Origin: Xanthobacteraceae bacterium
GTDB lineage: Bacteria; Pseudomonadota; Alphaproteobacteria; Rhizobiales; Xanthobacteraceae
Assembly (NCBI GenBank): GCA_028290465.1
Contig: JAQGJU010000140.1
Span: 1-36,356 of the forward strand
Direction: 5' to 3'
DNA: 36,356 nt
Each line of letters starts with the position of its first letter. The stretch's first letter is position 1. Below, in pieces: positions 8,178 through 17,291 of the stretch. Below the pieces are notes generated by a model. It saw nothing but the letters and a program-made list of their open reading frames with translations, did not search any database and was not told the DNA's origin. Both the position numbers and the translations under genes were made by a program.

Positions 8178-9104
8178 ATGAAGCTGCACCAACTGGCCGC
8201 CCTGGTTACCGCGGTGGAAACCGGCAGCTTGCGCCGCGCCGCCGAAAAGATGCGCCTGTCGCAACCGGCCTTGAGCCGCAGCGTCCGCGAGCTTGAGCGC
8301 GAGATCGGCGTGAAGCTGATTGAACGAACGCCGCACGGCGTCGAGGCGACGGTCTACGGCAAGGCGCTGATCATGCGCAGCAAGATCGTCGAGTCGGAAC
8401 TGCGCCAGGCGCGCGACGACATCGCGCATCTGCTCGCCGCGACCCATGGCGATCTGCGTATCGGCGCCTCGCCGGTCGCCGCGTTCAATCTGCTGCCGAT
8501 CGCGCTGGCGCGCTTCAAGAAGCGGCGCCCCAACCTGCGCGTGGAAGTCATGGAAGGACTGTTCCCGGGGCTGCTAGCCGAATTGCGCCAGGGCGATTTC
8601 GACTTCGTGGTCGGCCGCATTTCCGAAGCAATGGATCCTGAAGACCTCGCGACCGAAGTGCTGTTTCAGGATGACTTGGTCATTGTCACCCGCCTCAACC
8701 ACCCGCTCACCCGCGCGCGTCGGGTGACGAAGGGCGACCTCGAAGGCTGCGAATGGATTCTGCCCCAGCCCGGCAGTCCGCCACGCACGGCCTTCGAGCA
8801 GACATTCCACGCGCGCGTCGGCAAGATGCCGCATTGCACGATCGAGAGTAATTCTTTCATGACGATGCTGACCGTGCTGTCGCGGACCGAGTTCGTCGGC
8901 ATCGCGCCGCGCCAGCTGTTTCAGGGCACCTGGCTGCAGCAGAGCTTCACCGTCCTCGATGTCGGCTTCACGTTCCCTTCGCAGCCGATCGGGGTGATCC
9001 GGCGCGCACGCAGCGTTCCGTCCGTCGCGGCGCAGTTCGCGATCAAGGAACTGCGTCAGGCCGCACAACAGATGCTTGTCGATACCGACGCCGAACGGGT
9101 TTAG
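8178..9104 (+). CDS. LysR-family transcriptional regulator
   Basis: A 308-residue LysR regulator. The winged helix-turn-helix occupies residues 1-60 (ETGSLRRAAEKMRLSQPALS followed by VRELEREIGVKLIERT), and the substrate-binding-like effector domain runs from about 90 to 300. It is divergently transcribed from the cupin-ABC operon and most likely regulates it in response to the transported solute or a derivative. The ATG has little Shine-Dalgarno complementarity, but this start gives the standard LysR N-terminus. The stop codon falls within two bases of a degraded LysR 3' fragment on the other strand. Confidence 0.93.
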   Translation: MKLHQLAALVTAVETGSLRRAAEKMRLSQPALSRSVRELEREIGVKLIERTPHGVEATVYGKALIMRSKIVESELRQARDDIAHLLAATHGDLRIGASPVAAFNLLPIALARFKKRRPNLRVEVMEGLFPGLLAELRQGDFDFVVGRISEAMDPEDLATEVLFQDDLVIVTRLNHPLTRARRVTKGDLEGCEWILPQPGSPPRTAFEQTFHARVGKMPHCTIESNSFMTMLTVLSRTEFVGIAPRQLFQGTWLQQSFTVLDVGFTFPSQPIGVIRRARSVPSVAAQFAIKELRQAAQQMLVDTDAERV

Positions 9105-9105
9105 C

Positions 9106-9249
9106 CGACTGAGATCGATATCAGCCTCAAGCGGCGCCGAATACCCGGATAGCCAATTGATAACCACGCGGACGCGCGGCGAGAGCGGTTGCGCGGATTC
9201 AGCAGCGACACCGGGCTGGGCGTCGGCGGGAATTCCGGCAGTACGGCGA
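9106..9249 (-). pseudogene. Frameshifted remnant of a LysR gene 3' end
   Basis: About 140 bases match, with substitutions and small indels, the segment 13122-13266 inside the large LysR frame further right, in the same orientation. In one frame it reads VAVLPEFPPTPSPVSLLNPRNR, and after a shift INWLSGYSAPLEADIDLSR, against the intact copy's VAVLPEFPPAPSPVSLLYP and FGTLEADTDLSR. A 4-base deletion (GAGAGCGG versus GAGAGCTGGCGG) and single-base indels destroy the frame. No N-terminal half is present. It is a gene relic, not a functional gene. Confidence 0.75.
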
Positions 9250-9252
9250 CTC

Positions 9253-9317
9253 GAGCGTTTCCACGTGAAGTGGAATCCACTTCACGTGAAGAAAACGCGT
9301 CCTTTTGCTGGCGCTCT
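9253..9317. repeat. Palindromic intergenic repeat, shortened copy
   Basis: GTGAAGTGG and CCACTTCAC surround an AAT/ATT centre, flanked outside by GAGCGTTT and GAAAACGCGTC. The element then jumps directly to CTTTTGCTGGCGCTC. A longer copy of the same repeat lies at 24765-24877, where these two parts are separated by about 45 further bases. The present copy therefore looks like an internal-deletion derivative. It sits between the LysR relic and the TctC-type receptor gene. Confidence 0.75.
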
Positions 9318-9363
9318 AGGTGCTGGCCTCTGTGTCCGCCGTTCATGCGTCACGGCGATGCGG

Positions 9364-10329
9364 TCATTTGGGCGGCAAGCCGGCGCCAGCCACGATAGCT
9401 CCATATTTTTCGTAGTCCTGGCGGATCAGCGCCGCAAATTGCTCCGGGGTGCCGGCCGCGAGTTCTTCGCCTTCCTGTTGCAGGAGAGCCATCAGCTCAG
9501 GGTTTTCCAGCGCCTTCGCGATCGCCTTGTTCAGCTTTTCGGTCACTTCAACAGGCAGATTTGCCGGACCCGCGATCCCATACCATCCGTTGATCGCATA
9601 TCCGTCGACACCCGCCTCGGCGACGGTCGGCACGTCAGGCAAAGCCTTGAGCCGTCGGTCGCTGGATACGGCCAGGGCACGCACCTGTTTGGACTCGATA
9701 AAGGAACGCGCACCGGACACGCTCGAAAAATACATATCGATGTCGCCGCGTATGACCCCAATCATCGCCGGACCTCCACCCTGGTACGGCACGTGCAGGG
9801 ATTTTACGCCCAGAAGCGTCGCCAGAAGCTGGCCGGCCAAATGCGGCGCGCTGCCTGTTCCCGACGATCCGAACGAAATTTGTCCCTCAGTGGCGTTTCC
9901 GGCGACACCGAAATCCTTGACGTTGATGAATTTGGATTGAGGCGCTGTCACGAGTACGTAGGCGGATCGGGTGATCTGACTGATCGGGGTAAAATCGGTC
10001 AACGTCTTATAGGGAAGCTTCTTGTTGATGTGCGGGTTGATCGTATGCGCCGGCGAGACCAGCAACAGCGTGTAGCCGTCCGGACTTGCCGTTGCGACCA
10101 CCGCGCTTCCTATCACGGTGCCGCCGCCCGCCCGGTTTTCCACGATAATGGTTTGGCCGAGAACCTTGCCGAGCTTATCCGATAGCAATCTCGCGACCGA
10201 GTCGTTTGCACCCCCGGCCGCGAATGGGACGATCAGCCGGATCATGCGGTCCGGATATTCTGCCCTGACATCTCCCGCATAAAGCACAAGAGTCAGCAGC
10301 AGGCCCATTGTCACCGGCCATGTCCTCAT
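9364..10329 (-). CDS. Tripartite tricarboxylate transporter receptor (Bug/TctC family)
   Basis: A 321-residue periplasmic receptor. A Sec signal (MRTWPVTMGLLLTLVLYAG, cleavage near VRA-E at about 26-27) is followed by the family opening YPDRMIRLIVPFAAGG and later by the conserved GTVIGSAVVATASPDGYTLL and LHVPYQGGGPAM segments. Bug receptors bind carboxylic acids or related compounds in the periplasm. No TctA/TctB membrane subunits are encoded next to it, as is common for orphan Bug proteins. The start at 10329 is chosen over an in-frame ATG at 10494 because it has GGGAG at the right spacing and begins with the signal peptide. It is the last gene of a minus-strand run with a TauD-like dioxygenase. 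Confidence 0.92.
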   Translation of the reverse strand: MRTWPVTMGLLLTLVLYAGDVRAEYPDRMIRLIVPFAAGGANDSVARLLSDKLGKVLGQTIIVENRAGGGTVIGSAVVATASPDGYTLLLVSPAHTINPHINKKLPYKTLTDFTPISQITRSAYVLVTAPQSKFINVKDFGVAGNATEGQISFGSSGTGSAPHLAGQLLATLLGVKSLHVPYQGGGPAMIGVIRGDIDMYFSSVSGARSFIESKQVRALAVSSDRRLKALPDVPTVAEAGVDGYAINGWYGIAGPANLPVEVTEKLNKAIAKALENPELMALLQQEGEELAAGTPEQFAALIRQDYEKYGAIVAGAGLPPK

Positions 10330-10427
10330 TGTCGTCTCCCTGAGTGTCTGTTGTTTCTTTGTAGACATTGTTGGATTGCAGCATTTGAACGGTCGCCTTC
10401 GCGTCGAAACCAAAACTATGCGGGACG

Positions 10428-10982
10428 CTAGCTCTGCAGCTCGCACATCTTGCGTCTGGTATTCTGAAACAAAGACCGCATCCTCTCGGTCCAAGGCGTT
10501 TTGCGAGCCTTGAGACCCTCAGGACTTTCAAACGCATCTTTGATAGAGAGCGCGTAAGCGGTCAGATAACGCGGACTCAGTGTGCCATCGGCCACATATC
10601 GGCGGGCGCGCTCGACGCCCGGCACGCCGACAAGGCGCGGAAGATGCTCCTCGTCATACCAGGCATTGTAGTCATCAACGATGTCGAGCGGGATGTCGGT
10701 ATGGACGATGTAAAGCCAGCGCGGCGGCGGTGCCGATATGACGCCGACGTCGCGGGCCAGGTCGAAAGTAAATATTTCGCTGGCCGGGGGCAGCGATGCG
10801 CTTATCGCCTGTTCTAAAGCGTTTCGGCTGTCATCGCGACCCTCGATCCAGAGCATAGCCTCGTTAGCATCGCCATCGACGCGATAGCGATACACAAGCG
10901 TCTCGCTGGCGGTGATCGGGATCTGGCGTTGCCGGCCGGGCGCGACCGCGTCCGGGTACCATGCCGTCATCAATCGATTCAT
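10428..10982 (-). CDS. Conserved protein, dimeric alpha/beta-barrel (EthD-like)
   Basis: A 184-residue protein without signal peptide. The segment YNAWYDEEHLPRLVGVPGVERARRY (given here as residues about 105-130, key residues W-Y-D-E-E-H-L-P and V-P-G-V) resembles the core of EthD/ferredoxin-like dimeric alpha/beta-barrel proteins. Some of these are enzymes or accessory proteins of aromatic and fatty-acid breakdown. A similar but weaker half may precede it, suggesting a doubled fold. It lies between a dioxygenase gene and a TctC-type receptor gene on the same strand, so a role in processing the imported compound is plausible but unproven. The Shine-Dalgarno signal at the chosen ATG is weak. 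Confidence 0.65.
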   Translation of the reverse strand: MNRLMTAWYPDAVAPGRQRQIPITASETLVYRYRVDGDANEAMLWIEGRDDSRNALEQAISASLPPASEIFTFDLARDVGVISAPPPRWLYIVHTDIPLDIVDDYNAWYDEEHLPRLVGVPGVERARRYVADGTLSPRYLTAYALSIKDAFESPEGLKARKTPWTERMRSLFQNTRRKMCELQS

Positions 10983-11042
10983 GTTCTGCGAGCCACTTGC
11001 GTCAACGGATGGATATGAAGCCGGGATCGTCGACTCGCGTCG

Positions 11043-11897
11043 CTACGCCGGCCGTCCGCCCTTGAGCATGAGGCGATACAGGTAGCGCACTTCGCCGACC
11101 GGATAATCGCCATTGGCCTTGTGCATCAGGCAGCGATTGTCCCAGATCACGACGTCGCCGGCCTGCCACTTATGGCGATACTGAAACTTGATCTGGGTCG
11201 CGTGCTCCAAGAGCTGATCGAGCAACGGAATAGCTTCCGCGTCGTCCATTCCGATCAATTCTTCGATCCGGATCGGATTGATATAAAGCGCCTTGCGGCC
11301 GCTTCTGGGGTGGGTGCGAACGAGCGGGTGGAGCACCGACTCCGATGCGATGGCTTTGCGCTCCTCGGACAGTTTCGGGAGCTTTCGTTCGCTGTGCTTG
11401 CTCTGGTAAACATGACGGGCCTGCAACCCGTCGATTTTCTTTTTGGTCTGTTCCGGCAACGCGTCGTAGGCTTCGTACATGTTGACAAACTGGGTGTCGC
11501 CGCCGGTGTTCGGAAGCTTCACAGCGTGCAGAGCGGTAGCCTTGGGCGGCTCGCGATCGTTGGAGTGATCGGTGTGATAGCCCTCGCCCGGAATGTAGAC
11601 CTTGCCGTCCTCCAGCTTGTCTTGATTGGAGATGTAGTGGATCGCGGGGCATTCCGGCACTTGGAAGCGGGAATTGTGCTGCGGAAAGATCTCTCCGAAG
11701 ACCTGCATCGCCTGCAGAAATTCCGGCGCGCTCAGTTTCTGATCGCGAATGGCAAGCACCGTATGATCGACGAAGGCTTGGTTCAGGGCCGCGCGGGTGG
11801 CCTCGTCGACGGGCCGGCTCAGGTCAATGCCGCGGATTTCCGCGCCGGTGTGCGATGACAGGGGCTTGATCGAAAATGAGAAGGTCGCTTGGTCCAT
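11043..11897 (-). CDS. TauD/TfdA-family Fe(II)/2-oxoglutarate dioxygenase
   Basis: A 284-residue cytosolic dioxygenase. The iron facial triad is visible: H108-T-D110 (in GYHTDHSND) and the distal histidine H259 (DNRCLMHKAN). R271 or R275 near the C-terminus would bind the 2-oxoglutarate carboxylate. The family hydroxylates substrates such as taurine, alkylsulfonates or phenoxyacetates, releasing sulfite or a phenol, with succinate and CO2 as co-products; the substrate here is not readable. The start at 11897 has GGAGA 8 bases upstream and is preferred to ATGs at 11912 and 11930. A CysB-like LysR gene lies directly upstream on the same strand, which would fit sulfur-linked regulation. That link is an inference. 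Confidence 0.9.
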   Translation of the reverse strand: MDQATFSFSIKPLSSHTGAEIRGIDLSRPVDEATRAALNQAFVDHTVLAIRDQKLSAPEFLQAMQVFGEIFPQHNSRFQVPECPAIHYISNQDKLEDGKVYIPGEGYHTDHSNDREPPKATALHAVKLPNTGGDTQFVNMYEAYDALPEQTKKKIDGLQARHVYQSKHSERKLPKLSEERKAIASESVLHPLVRTHPRSGRKALYINPIRIEELIGMDDAEAIPLLDQLLEHATQIKFQYRHKWQAGDVVIWDNRCLMHKANGDYPVGEVRYLYRLMLKGGRPA

Positions 11898-11954
11898 TTG
11901 TTCTCTCCGCATGACTGATGCCGTTGTCATTCTGGTAGCACCGGGCGGTCATGC

Positions 11955-12000
11955 GGCAAAAGAATAAGAATCTATAGTATCATATCAAAATCGTATGGAA
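11955..12000 (-). promoter_or_regulatory. AT-rich candidate promoter of the dioxygenase gene
   Basis: In an otherwise GC-rich sequence this stretch is strongly AT-rich and includes ATATGATACTATAG on the minus strand, a partial dyad. It lies 60-100 bases before the dioxygenase start and just after the LysR frame stops. It is the best place for a promoter and LysR-binding site serving the dioxygenase, barrel-protein and receptor genes. Assigned from composition and position only. Confidence 0.35.
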
Positions 12001-12071
12001 TGGGCGTCGACTGGATATGTCGTCAGCGGGTCGAACGCCGCTATCGCGACCGATGTCGGCAATACTGAAGA

Positions 12072-14039
12072 TCAGACTTTGCCGGATTGCCGTTTTGCAG
12101 CGACGTGCTTTGAAGCCGGTGCAACCATATGAATGAAATCGCGAACGTAGTTCCTCAAATGCATGTCGCTACGCGTAATGATGTTCATATGTGAGCGGGG
12201 AAACAGATCCGTCACGTCGATGGAATGCAGATGGGCGTCGGAATGACGGTCCAGTATCGCTGTCGGCACGATGCCAATTCCCAGCCCTTCGGCAACGTAG
12301 GCCTTGATGACGTCCGAGTCGTTGGCCTGAACGATGACATTCGGGACGATGCCGCTCTGTTCGAAGGCCCGAGCGATAACGCTGCCGGCTCTCGATTTTG
12401 GATTGTATCCGACCAGGGCATGGGAGGCGAAATCGTGGATTGCGAGGCGTTTCTTTTTGGCCAGCGGGTGCTTGGGAAGCATGATGGCGCTACGCCGCAT
12501 GACGTCTCCGGCCAAGCAAACGACGCCCTCCGGATTGTTTGCTTCGCCGTCGCTGGTGTTCAATCCGATGTCGGCTTGATGCTCATTCACAAGCTTCGGG
12601 ATATCGTCTGGATCGGCCTGAAATAGAAACATCCGTATGTGCGGATATTTCTTCTGCAGCGCCTTGAAGGGCTGCAACAGGGTGTAGCGTGCATGAAGAT
12701 GGGTGGTCGCGACGACCAGCTTTCCGCGCCCCCCTTGCGCCTCCTGGGCAAGCAGATCGATATTCTCGGCTTGGTTCAGCAGCGACTTTGCGACGGCAAG
12801 AATGGTTCGTCCTACCGACGAAAAGGCGACAACTCGATTGGTTTTCCGCACCAATAGAGCGACGCCAAGATCGCGTTCGAGCATTTGGATTTGACGGCTG
12901 ACGCCTGGCTGCGAAGTATTGAGCGTCTTTGCAGTCGCCGAAATGTTGAGGGACTGACGCTCGAGCTCCCGCAATATCTTCAATTGAAGCAACGTCATGG
13001 ATACCTCGTGCTCGGCGATTAACCGGGAAGCCCTGCTGTCCGTCAAGGCCCGGCCCGTGCCGCTCAGTACCACGATGTCGGTGTGCGTGCCGTCGGTCTC
13101 ACGCAGCACGATGCGATCTCGGCTGAGATCGGTATCAGCCTCGAGCGTGCCGAATACCCGGACAAGCCAGTCGATAAACACCCGGACGCGCGGCGAGAGC
13201 TGGCGGTTGCGCGGATACAGCAGCGACACCGGGCTCGGGGCCGGCGGAAATTCCGGCAGCACCGCCACCAGGGTGCCGGCCGTAAGTTCGCTCTCGACTC
13301 GATAGCGCGGCACCTGCACCAGGCCGAGACCGAGCCGCGCCATCGCGATATAGTTGTCCGCACCGTTCGCCGTGACGGTCGCCGGCAGGGTGAGTTTGCG
13401 CAAGACGCCGTCTGCCATGAATTCCAGCGGCAGCAGCGTGCCGGTCGCCGAGGAATGGAAGCCGACCATGCGATGGCCCGAATGGTCGCCATCCAGCGCC
13501 TCGATCGAATCCGGCATGTCGAAGCGCTGGATATAGGCCGGCGCCGCGACGGTGACTTCCTCCAGCACGGCCAGCCGTCGCCCGACCATGTCGCTGTCGC
13601 GCGGCTCGCCGACCCGCACCACGCAGTCGATGCCTTCGCGGACCAGATCGACCAGACGGTCGCCATCGCTGAGAAACACTTCGATGTCCGGATAGTCGGC
13701 GAGAAAAGCCGGCAGATTGGGCAGCAGGAACGTCCGCGCCAACAGGCCGTTGGCATCGACGCGCACCAGCCCTTTCGGCTTGGCGCCGCCGAAGGCGGCT
13801 TCGGCGTCTTCCAGATCCGCAATCAGGGTCAGGCAGCGGCGGTGATAGGCTTCGCCGTCCAGGGTCGGGGCCACATGGCGGGTGGTGCGTTCCAGTAGCC
13901 GGACGCCGAGACGCTTCTCCAACTGCTTCACCGCGTCGGTCACGGTTGAGCGCGGCAGGCCGAGATCCTCGGCCGCCAGGGTGAAGCTGCGCCGCTCCAC
14001 CACGCGCGTGAACACCCGCATTGCATCGAATCGATCCAT
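12072..14039 (-). CDS. Two LysR regulators in one continuous reading frame
   Basis: One 655-codon frame contains two full LysR proteins. Residues 1-305 are an AaeR/PecT-like regulator: helix-turn-helix at 1-60 (RRSFTLAAEDLGLPRSTVTD), then an effector domain to about 295. Residues 348-655 are a CysB/Cbl-like regulator starting MTLLQLKILRELERQSLNIS, with TSQPGVSRQIQMLERDLG as its recognition region. The 42 residues between them (306-347) match no domain and look like translated spacer. The second regulator has its own ATG (12996-12998) with GAGGT just upstream, so a separate 308-residue product (12072-12998) is likely. Whether the full fusion is made is open. The first regulator faces a divergent SDR gene, its probable target; the second lies upstream of the dioxygenase set. 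Confidence 0.8.
   Translation of the reverse strand: MDRFDAMRVFTRVVERRSFTLAAEDLGLPRSTVTDAVKQLEKRLGVRLLERTTRHVAPTLDGEAYHRRCLTLIADLEDAEAAFGGAKPKGLVRVDANGLLARTFLLPNLPAFLADYPDIEVFLSDGDRLVDLVREGIDCVVRVGEPRDSDMVGRRLAVLEEVTVAAPAYIQRFDMPDSIEALDGDHSGHRMVGFHSSATGTLLPLEFMADGVLRKLTLPATVTANGADNYIAMARLGLGLVQVPRYRVESELTAGTLVAVLPEFPPAPSPVSLLYPRNRQLSPRVRVFIDWLVRVFGTLEADTDLSRDRIVLRETDGTHTDIVVLSGTGRALTDSRASRLIAEHEVSMTLLQLKILRELERQSLNISATAKTLNTSQPGVSRQIQMLERDLGVALLVRKTNRVVAFSSVGRTILAVAKSLLNQAENIDLLAQEAQGGRGKLVVATTHLHARYTLLQPFKALQKKYPHIRMFLFQADPDDIPKLVNEHQADIGLNTSDGEANNPEGVVCLAGDVMRRSAIMLPKHPLAKKKRLAIHDFASHALVGYNPKSRAGSVIARAFEQSGIVPNVIVQANDSDVIKAYVAEGLGIGIVPTAILDRHSDAHLHSIDVTDLFPRSHMNIITRSDMHLRNYVRDFIHMVAPASKHVAAKRQSGKV
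12996..13007 (-). promoter_or_regulatory. Internal ribosome-binding site and ATG of the CysB-like regulator
   Basis: On the minus strand GAGGT (13003-13007) lies 4 bases before an ATG (12996-12998) that is in frame with the longer LysR frame and coincides exactly with the expected N-terminus of a CysB-like protein. It supports independent translation of the second regulator. A missing stop codon in the first regulator, not a designed fusion, would then explain the joined frame. Confidence 0.6.
13122..13266. repeat. Intact partner of the LysR 3'-end direct repeat
   Basis: This segment encodes residues about 258-306 of the first LysR protein and matches the decayed copy at 9106-9249 in the same orientation. 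Homology starts near CTGAGATCG in both copies (9107 and 13123) and fades near 9249 and 13266. The two copies bracket the dioxygenase/receptor block. Confidence 0.7.
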
Positions 14040-14065
14040 GCCATTGTTCTATATTTTCGGATAGT

Positions 14066-14103
14066 GATGGCAATTAATGCATGATTATCCAGAAATTGCC
14101 ATC
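14066..14103. promoter_or_regulatory. Perfect inverted repeat in the LysR/SDR divergent promoter region
   Basis: GATGGCAATT (14066-14075) and AATTGCCATC (14094-14103) are perfect 10-base reverse complements separated by 18 bases. They lie in the 116-base spacer between the divergent LysR frame and SDR gene. Placement and symmetry suit a LysR operator that controls the SDR gene and the regulator itself. Binding is inferred. Confidence 0.55.
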
Positions 14104-14155
14104 GCTATGTTCTTGCCATGCAGGCGGCTCGGCCGCCCGGAATGAGGAGACGGCA

Positions 14156-14896
14156 ATGACTCAACAGACTGGCAAAGTAGCAATCGTCACCGGAGCTTCG
14201 CGCGGCATCGGGGCCGCGATCGCGCAGCGGCTCGCGTCCGACGGCTTCACGGTGGTCATCAATTATTCCAGCGATGCGGCATCGGCCGAGAAGCTGGCGC
14301 GGCAGATCGAAGGCGCGGGCGGCCGGGCGATCATCCACAAAGCCGACGTCAGCGACGCGGCGGCGGTGCGCGGGATGTTCGATGCCGCCGAGACCGCGTT
14401 CGGCGGCGTCGACGTGCTGGTCAACAATGCCGGCATCATGATGTTGTCGCGCATCGGCGACGCGGACGATGTGCATTTCGATCGGCAGATCGGCGTCAAC
14501 CTGAAGGGCACCTTCAACACGCTGCGCGAAGCCGCGAAGCGGCTGCGGGACGGAGGGCGGATCGTCAACCTGTCGACCAGCGTGGTCGGCACCAAGTTCG
14601 AGACCTACGGCATCTACGCGGCCACCAAGGCGGCGGTCGAAATGCTGACCTCGATCCTGTCCAAGGAAATGCGCGGCCGCGGCATCACGGTGAACGCTGT
14701 GGCGCCGGGACCGACCGCGACCGATCTGTTTCTGAACGGCAAGTCGCCCGAACTTGTTGAGCGTATCGCCAAGATGAACCCGATGGAGCGGCTCGGCACA
14801 CCCGAGGAAATCGCGGCGGCTGTCGCGTTCCTGGTTGGACAGGACGGCGCCTGGATTAACGGCCAGACGTTGCGCGCCAATGGCGGCATGGTCTGA
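14156..14896 (+). CDS. Short-chain dehydrogenase/reductase (SDR, 3-oxoacyl-ACP reductase-like)
   Basis: A 246-residue classical SDR oxidoreductase. The Rossmann NAD(P)-binding motif TGASRGIG is at 12-19, NNAG at 90-93, a catalytic serine in the LSTS segment (140-142) and the active-site Tyr154-x3-Lys158 in YAATK. The segment after the first strand ends INYSSD, without the acidic residue expected for strict NAD preference, so NADP is likelier. The start at 14156 has GAGGAG upstream and is preferred over an in-frame ATG at 14081. It is divergent from an AaeR/PecT-like LysR, a frequent pairing in which the regulator controls the reductase. The physiological substrate is unknown. Its stop codon is only 6 bases from the convergent murI stop. 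Confidence 0.9.
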   Translation: MTQQTGKVAIVTGASRGIGAAIAQRLASDGFTVVINYSSDAASAEKLARQIEGAGGRAIIHKADVSDAAAVRGMFDAAETAFGGVDVLVNNAGIMMLSRIGDADDVHFDRQIGVNLKGTFNTLREAAKRLRDGGRIVNLSTSVVGTKFETYGIYAATKAAVEMLTSILSKEMRGRGITVNAVAPGPTATDLFLNGKSPELVERIAKMNPMERLGTPEEIAAAVAFLVGQDGAWINGQTLRANGGMV

Positions 14897-14902
14897 ATAA
14901 GA

Positions 14903-15685
14903 TCAGGCGCCGAAGCCGTATCTGGCCAATGCTTGAAGCAGAGCAGGCGGGGGCGGTGTTTGCGACGTGAACACAAGGCGGGCCGGCGCGGGTGATGCGG
15001 CGCCGGTCGCCGGTCCCATAAGTTCGACCACGCGGCGGGCAATCGCCGGCGCCGGATCGAAAAACCGCACCGGCCACGGCGCAAGTTTTTCGAGGCGCGA
15101 CAGCAGCAGCGGGTAATGCGTGCACGCCAGCGTCACGATGTCGGTGCGCGCGCCATTCTGATCGACGAAGCATGGCGCGATTTCGGCGGCGATCTCAGCA
15201 TCGGTGACCGGCACGCCATGCAATTCGGCTTCGGCAAAGCCGGCGAGGCGCGCCGAGCCGACGAGATCGACGGCGCAGCCGCCGGCGAAATCGCGGATCA
15301 GCGCCTTGGTGTATTCGCGCGACACCGTGGCCAGCGTGCCCAGCACGGCGATGCGCCGGGTCTGCGAGGCCGCGGCGGCCGGCTTGATGGCCGGCACGGT
15401 GCCGACGAACGGCACGGTGAAGCGCGCCCGCAGTTGCGGCAGCACCAGCGTCGAGGCGGTGTTGCAGGCGATCACGATCAGGTCCGGCGCATGCGCGACG
15501 ATCAGATCCTGCATCAGCGGCAGCACACGGGCTTCCAGCGCCGCCTCGCCATGCTGGCCATAGGGAAAGAACGCGTCATCGGCCACATAGACATAGCGCG
15601 CGTCGGGCCGCCCCCGCGCGACCTCACGATAGACAGTGAGGCCGCCCAAGCCGGAGTCGAAGACGAGGATGGTCGGAGCGGACAA
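14903..15685 (-). CDS. murI: Glutamate racemase
   Basis: A 260-residue cofactor-independent racemase that makes D-glutamate for peptidoglycan. The opening FDSGLGGLTVYREV (9-22) and both catalytic cysteines are present, C74 in VIACNTAS and C188 in LACTHYPLL. Length is normal for the family. It begins 12 bases after the purB stop on the same strand, so the two are probably co-transcribed. It converges on the SDR gene with only 6 bases between stop codons and no visible terminator. Confidence 0.96.
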   Translation of the reverse strand: MSAPTILVFDSGLGGLTVYREVARGRPDARYVYVADDAFFPYGQHGEAALEARVLPLMQDLIVAHAPDLIVIACNTASTLVLPQLRARFTVPFVGTVPAIKPAAAASQTRRIAVLGTLATVSREYTKALIRDFAGGCAVDLVGSARLAGFAEAELHGVPVTDAEIAAEIAPCFVDQNGARTDIVTLACTHYPLLLSRLEKLAPWPVRFFDPAPAIARRVVELMGPATGAASPAPARLVFTSQTPPPPALLQALARYGFGA

Positions 15686-15697
15686 GCTGGCGCTCCG

Positions 15698-17002
<1,305 letters not shown>

Positions 17003-17291
17003 GGAATACCTCTGGCGTGAGGCCGAGCGAATACCAGACCAAGCGAAGCGCGGCAATCGAACGGCATACGCAGTAGCGGTTGTATTCACCGCCAATGTGC
17101 CGTGGACGTGTCGAAGGTCGCGGATCAAAGACGATCCGTACAAATACCTGGACCTCCGCCGTCGGCGCCGCATGGCGCCAAATCGCCCCATCATCTTACC
17201 AAATGGGCGGTTTGGCGAAAAACATGCTTACGCGACCTTTACCAAGCCCGGATAGGACGTGTCGGATCACTTTTTGATTTTGGAGATCCGC

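Noticed and set aside
17003-17194. N-terminal 64-residue extension of PurB
   Set aside because: Arg-rich sequence without family support; the ATG at 17002 has AGAGGT and gives the standard protein length.
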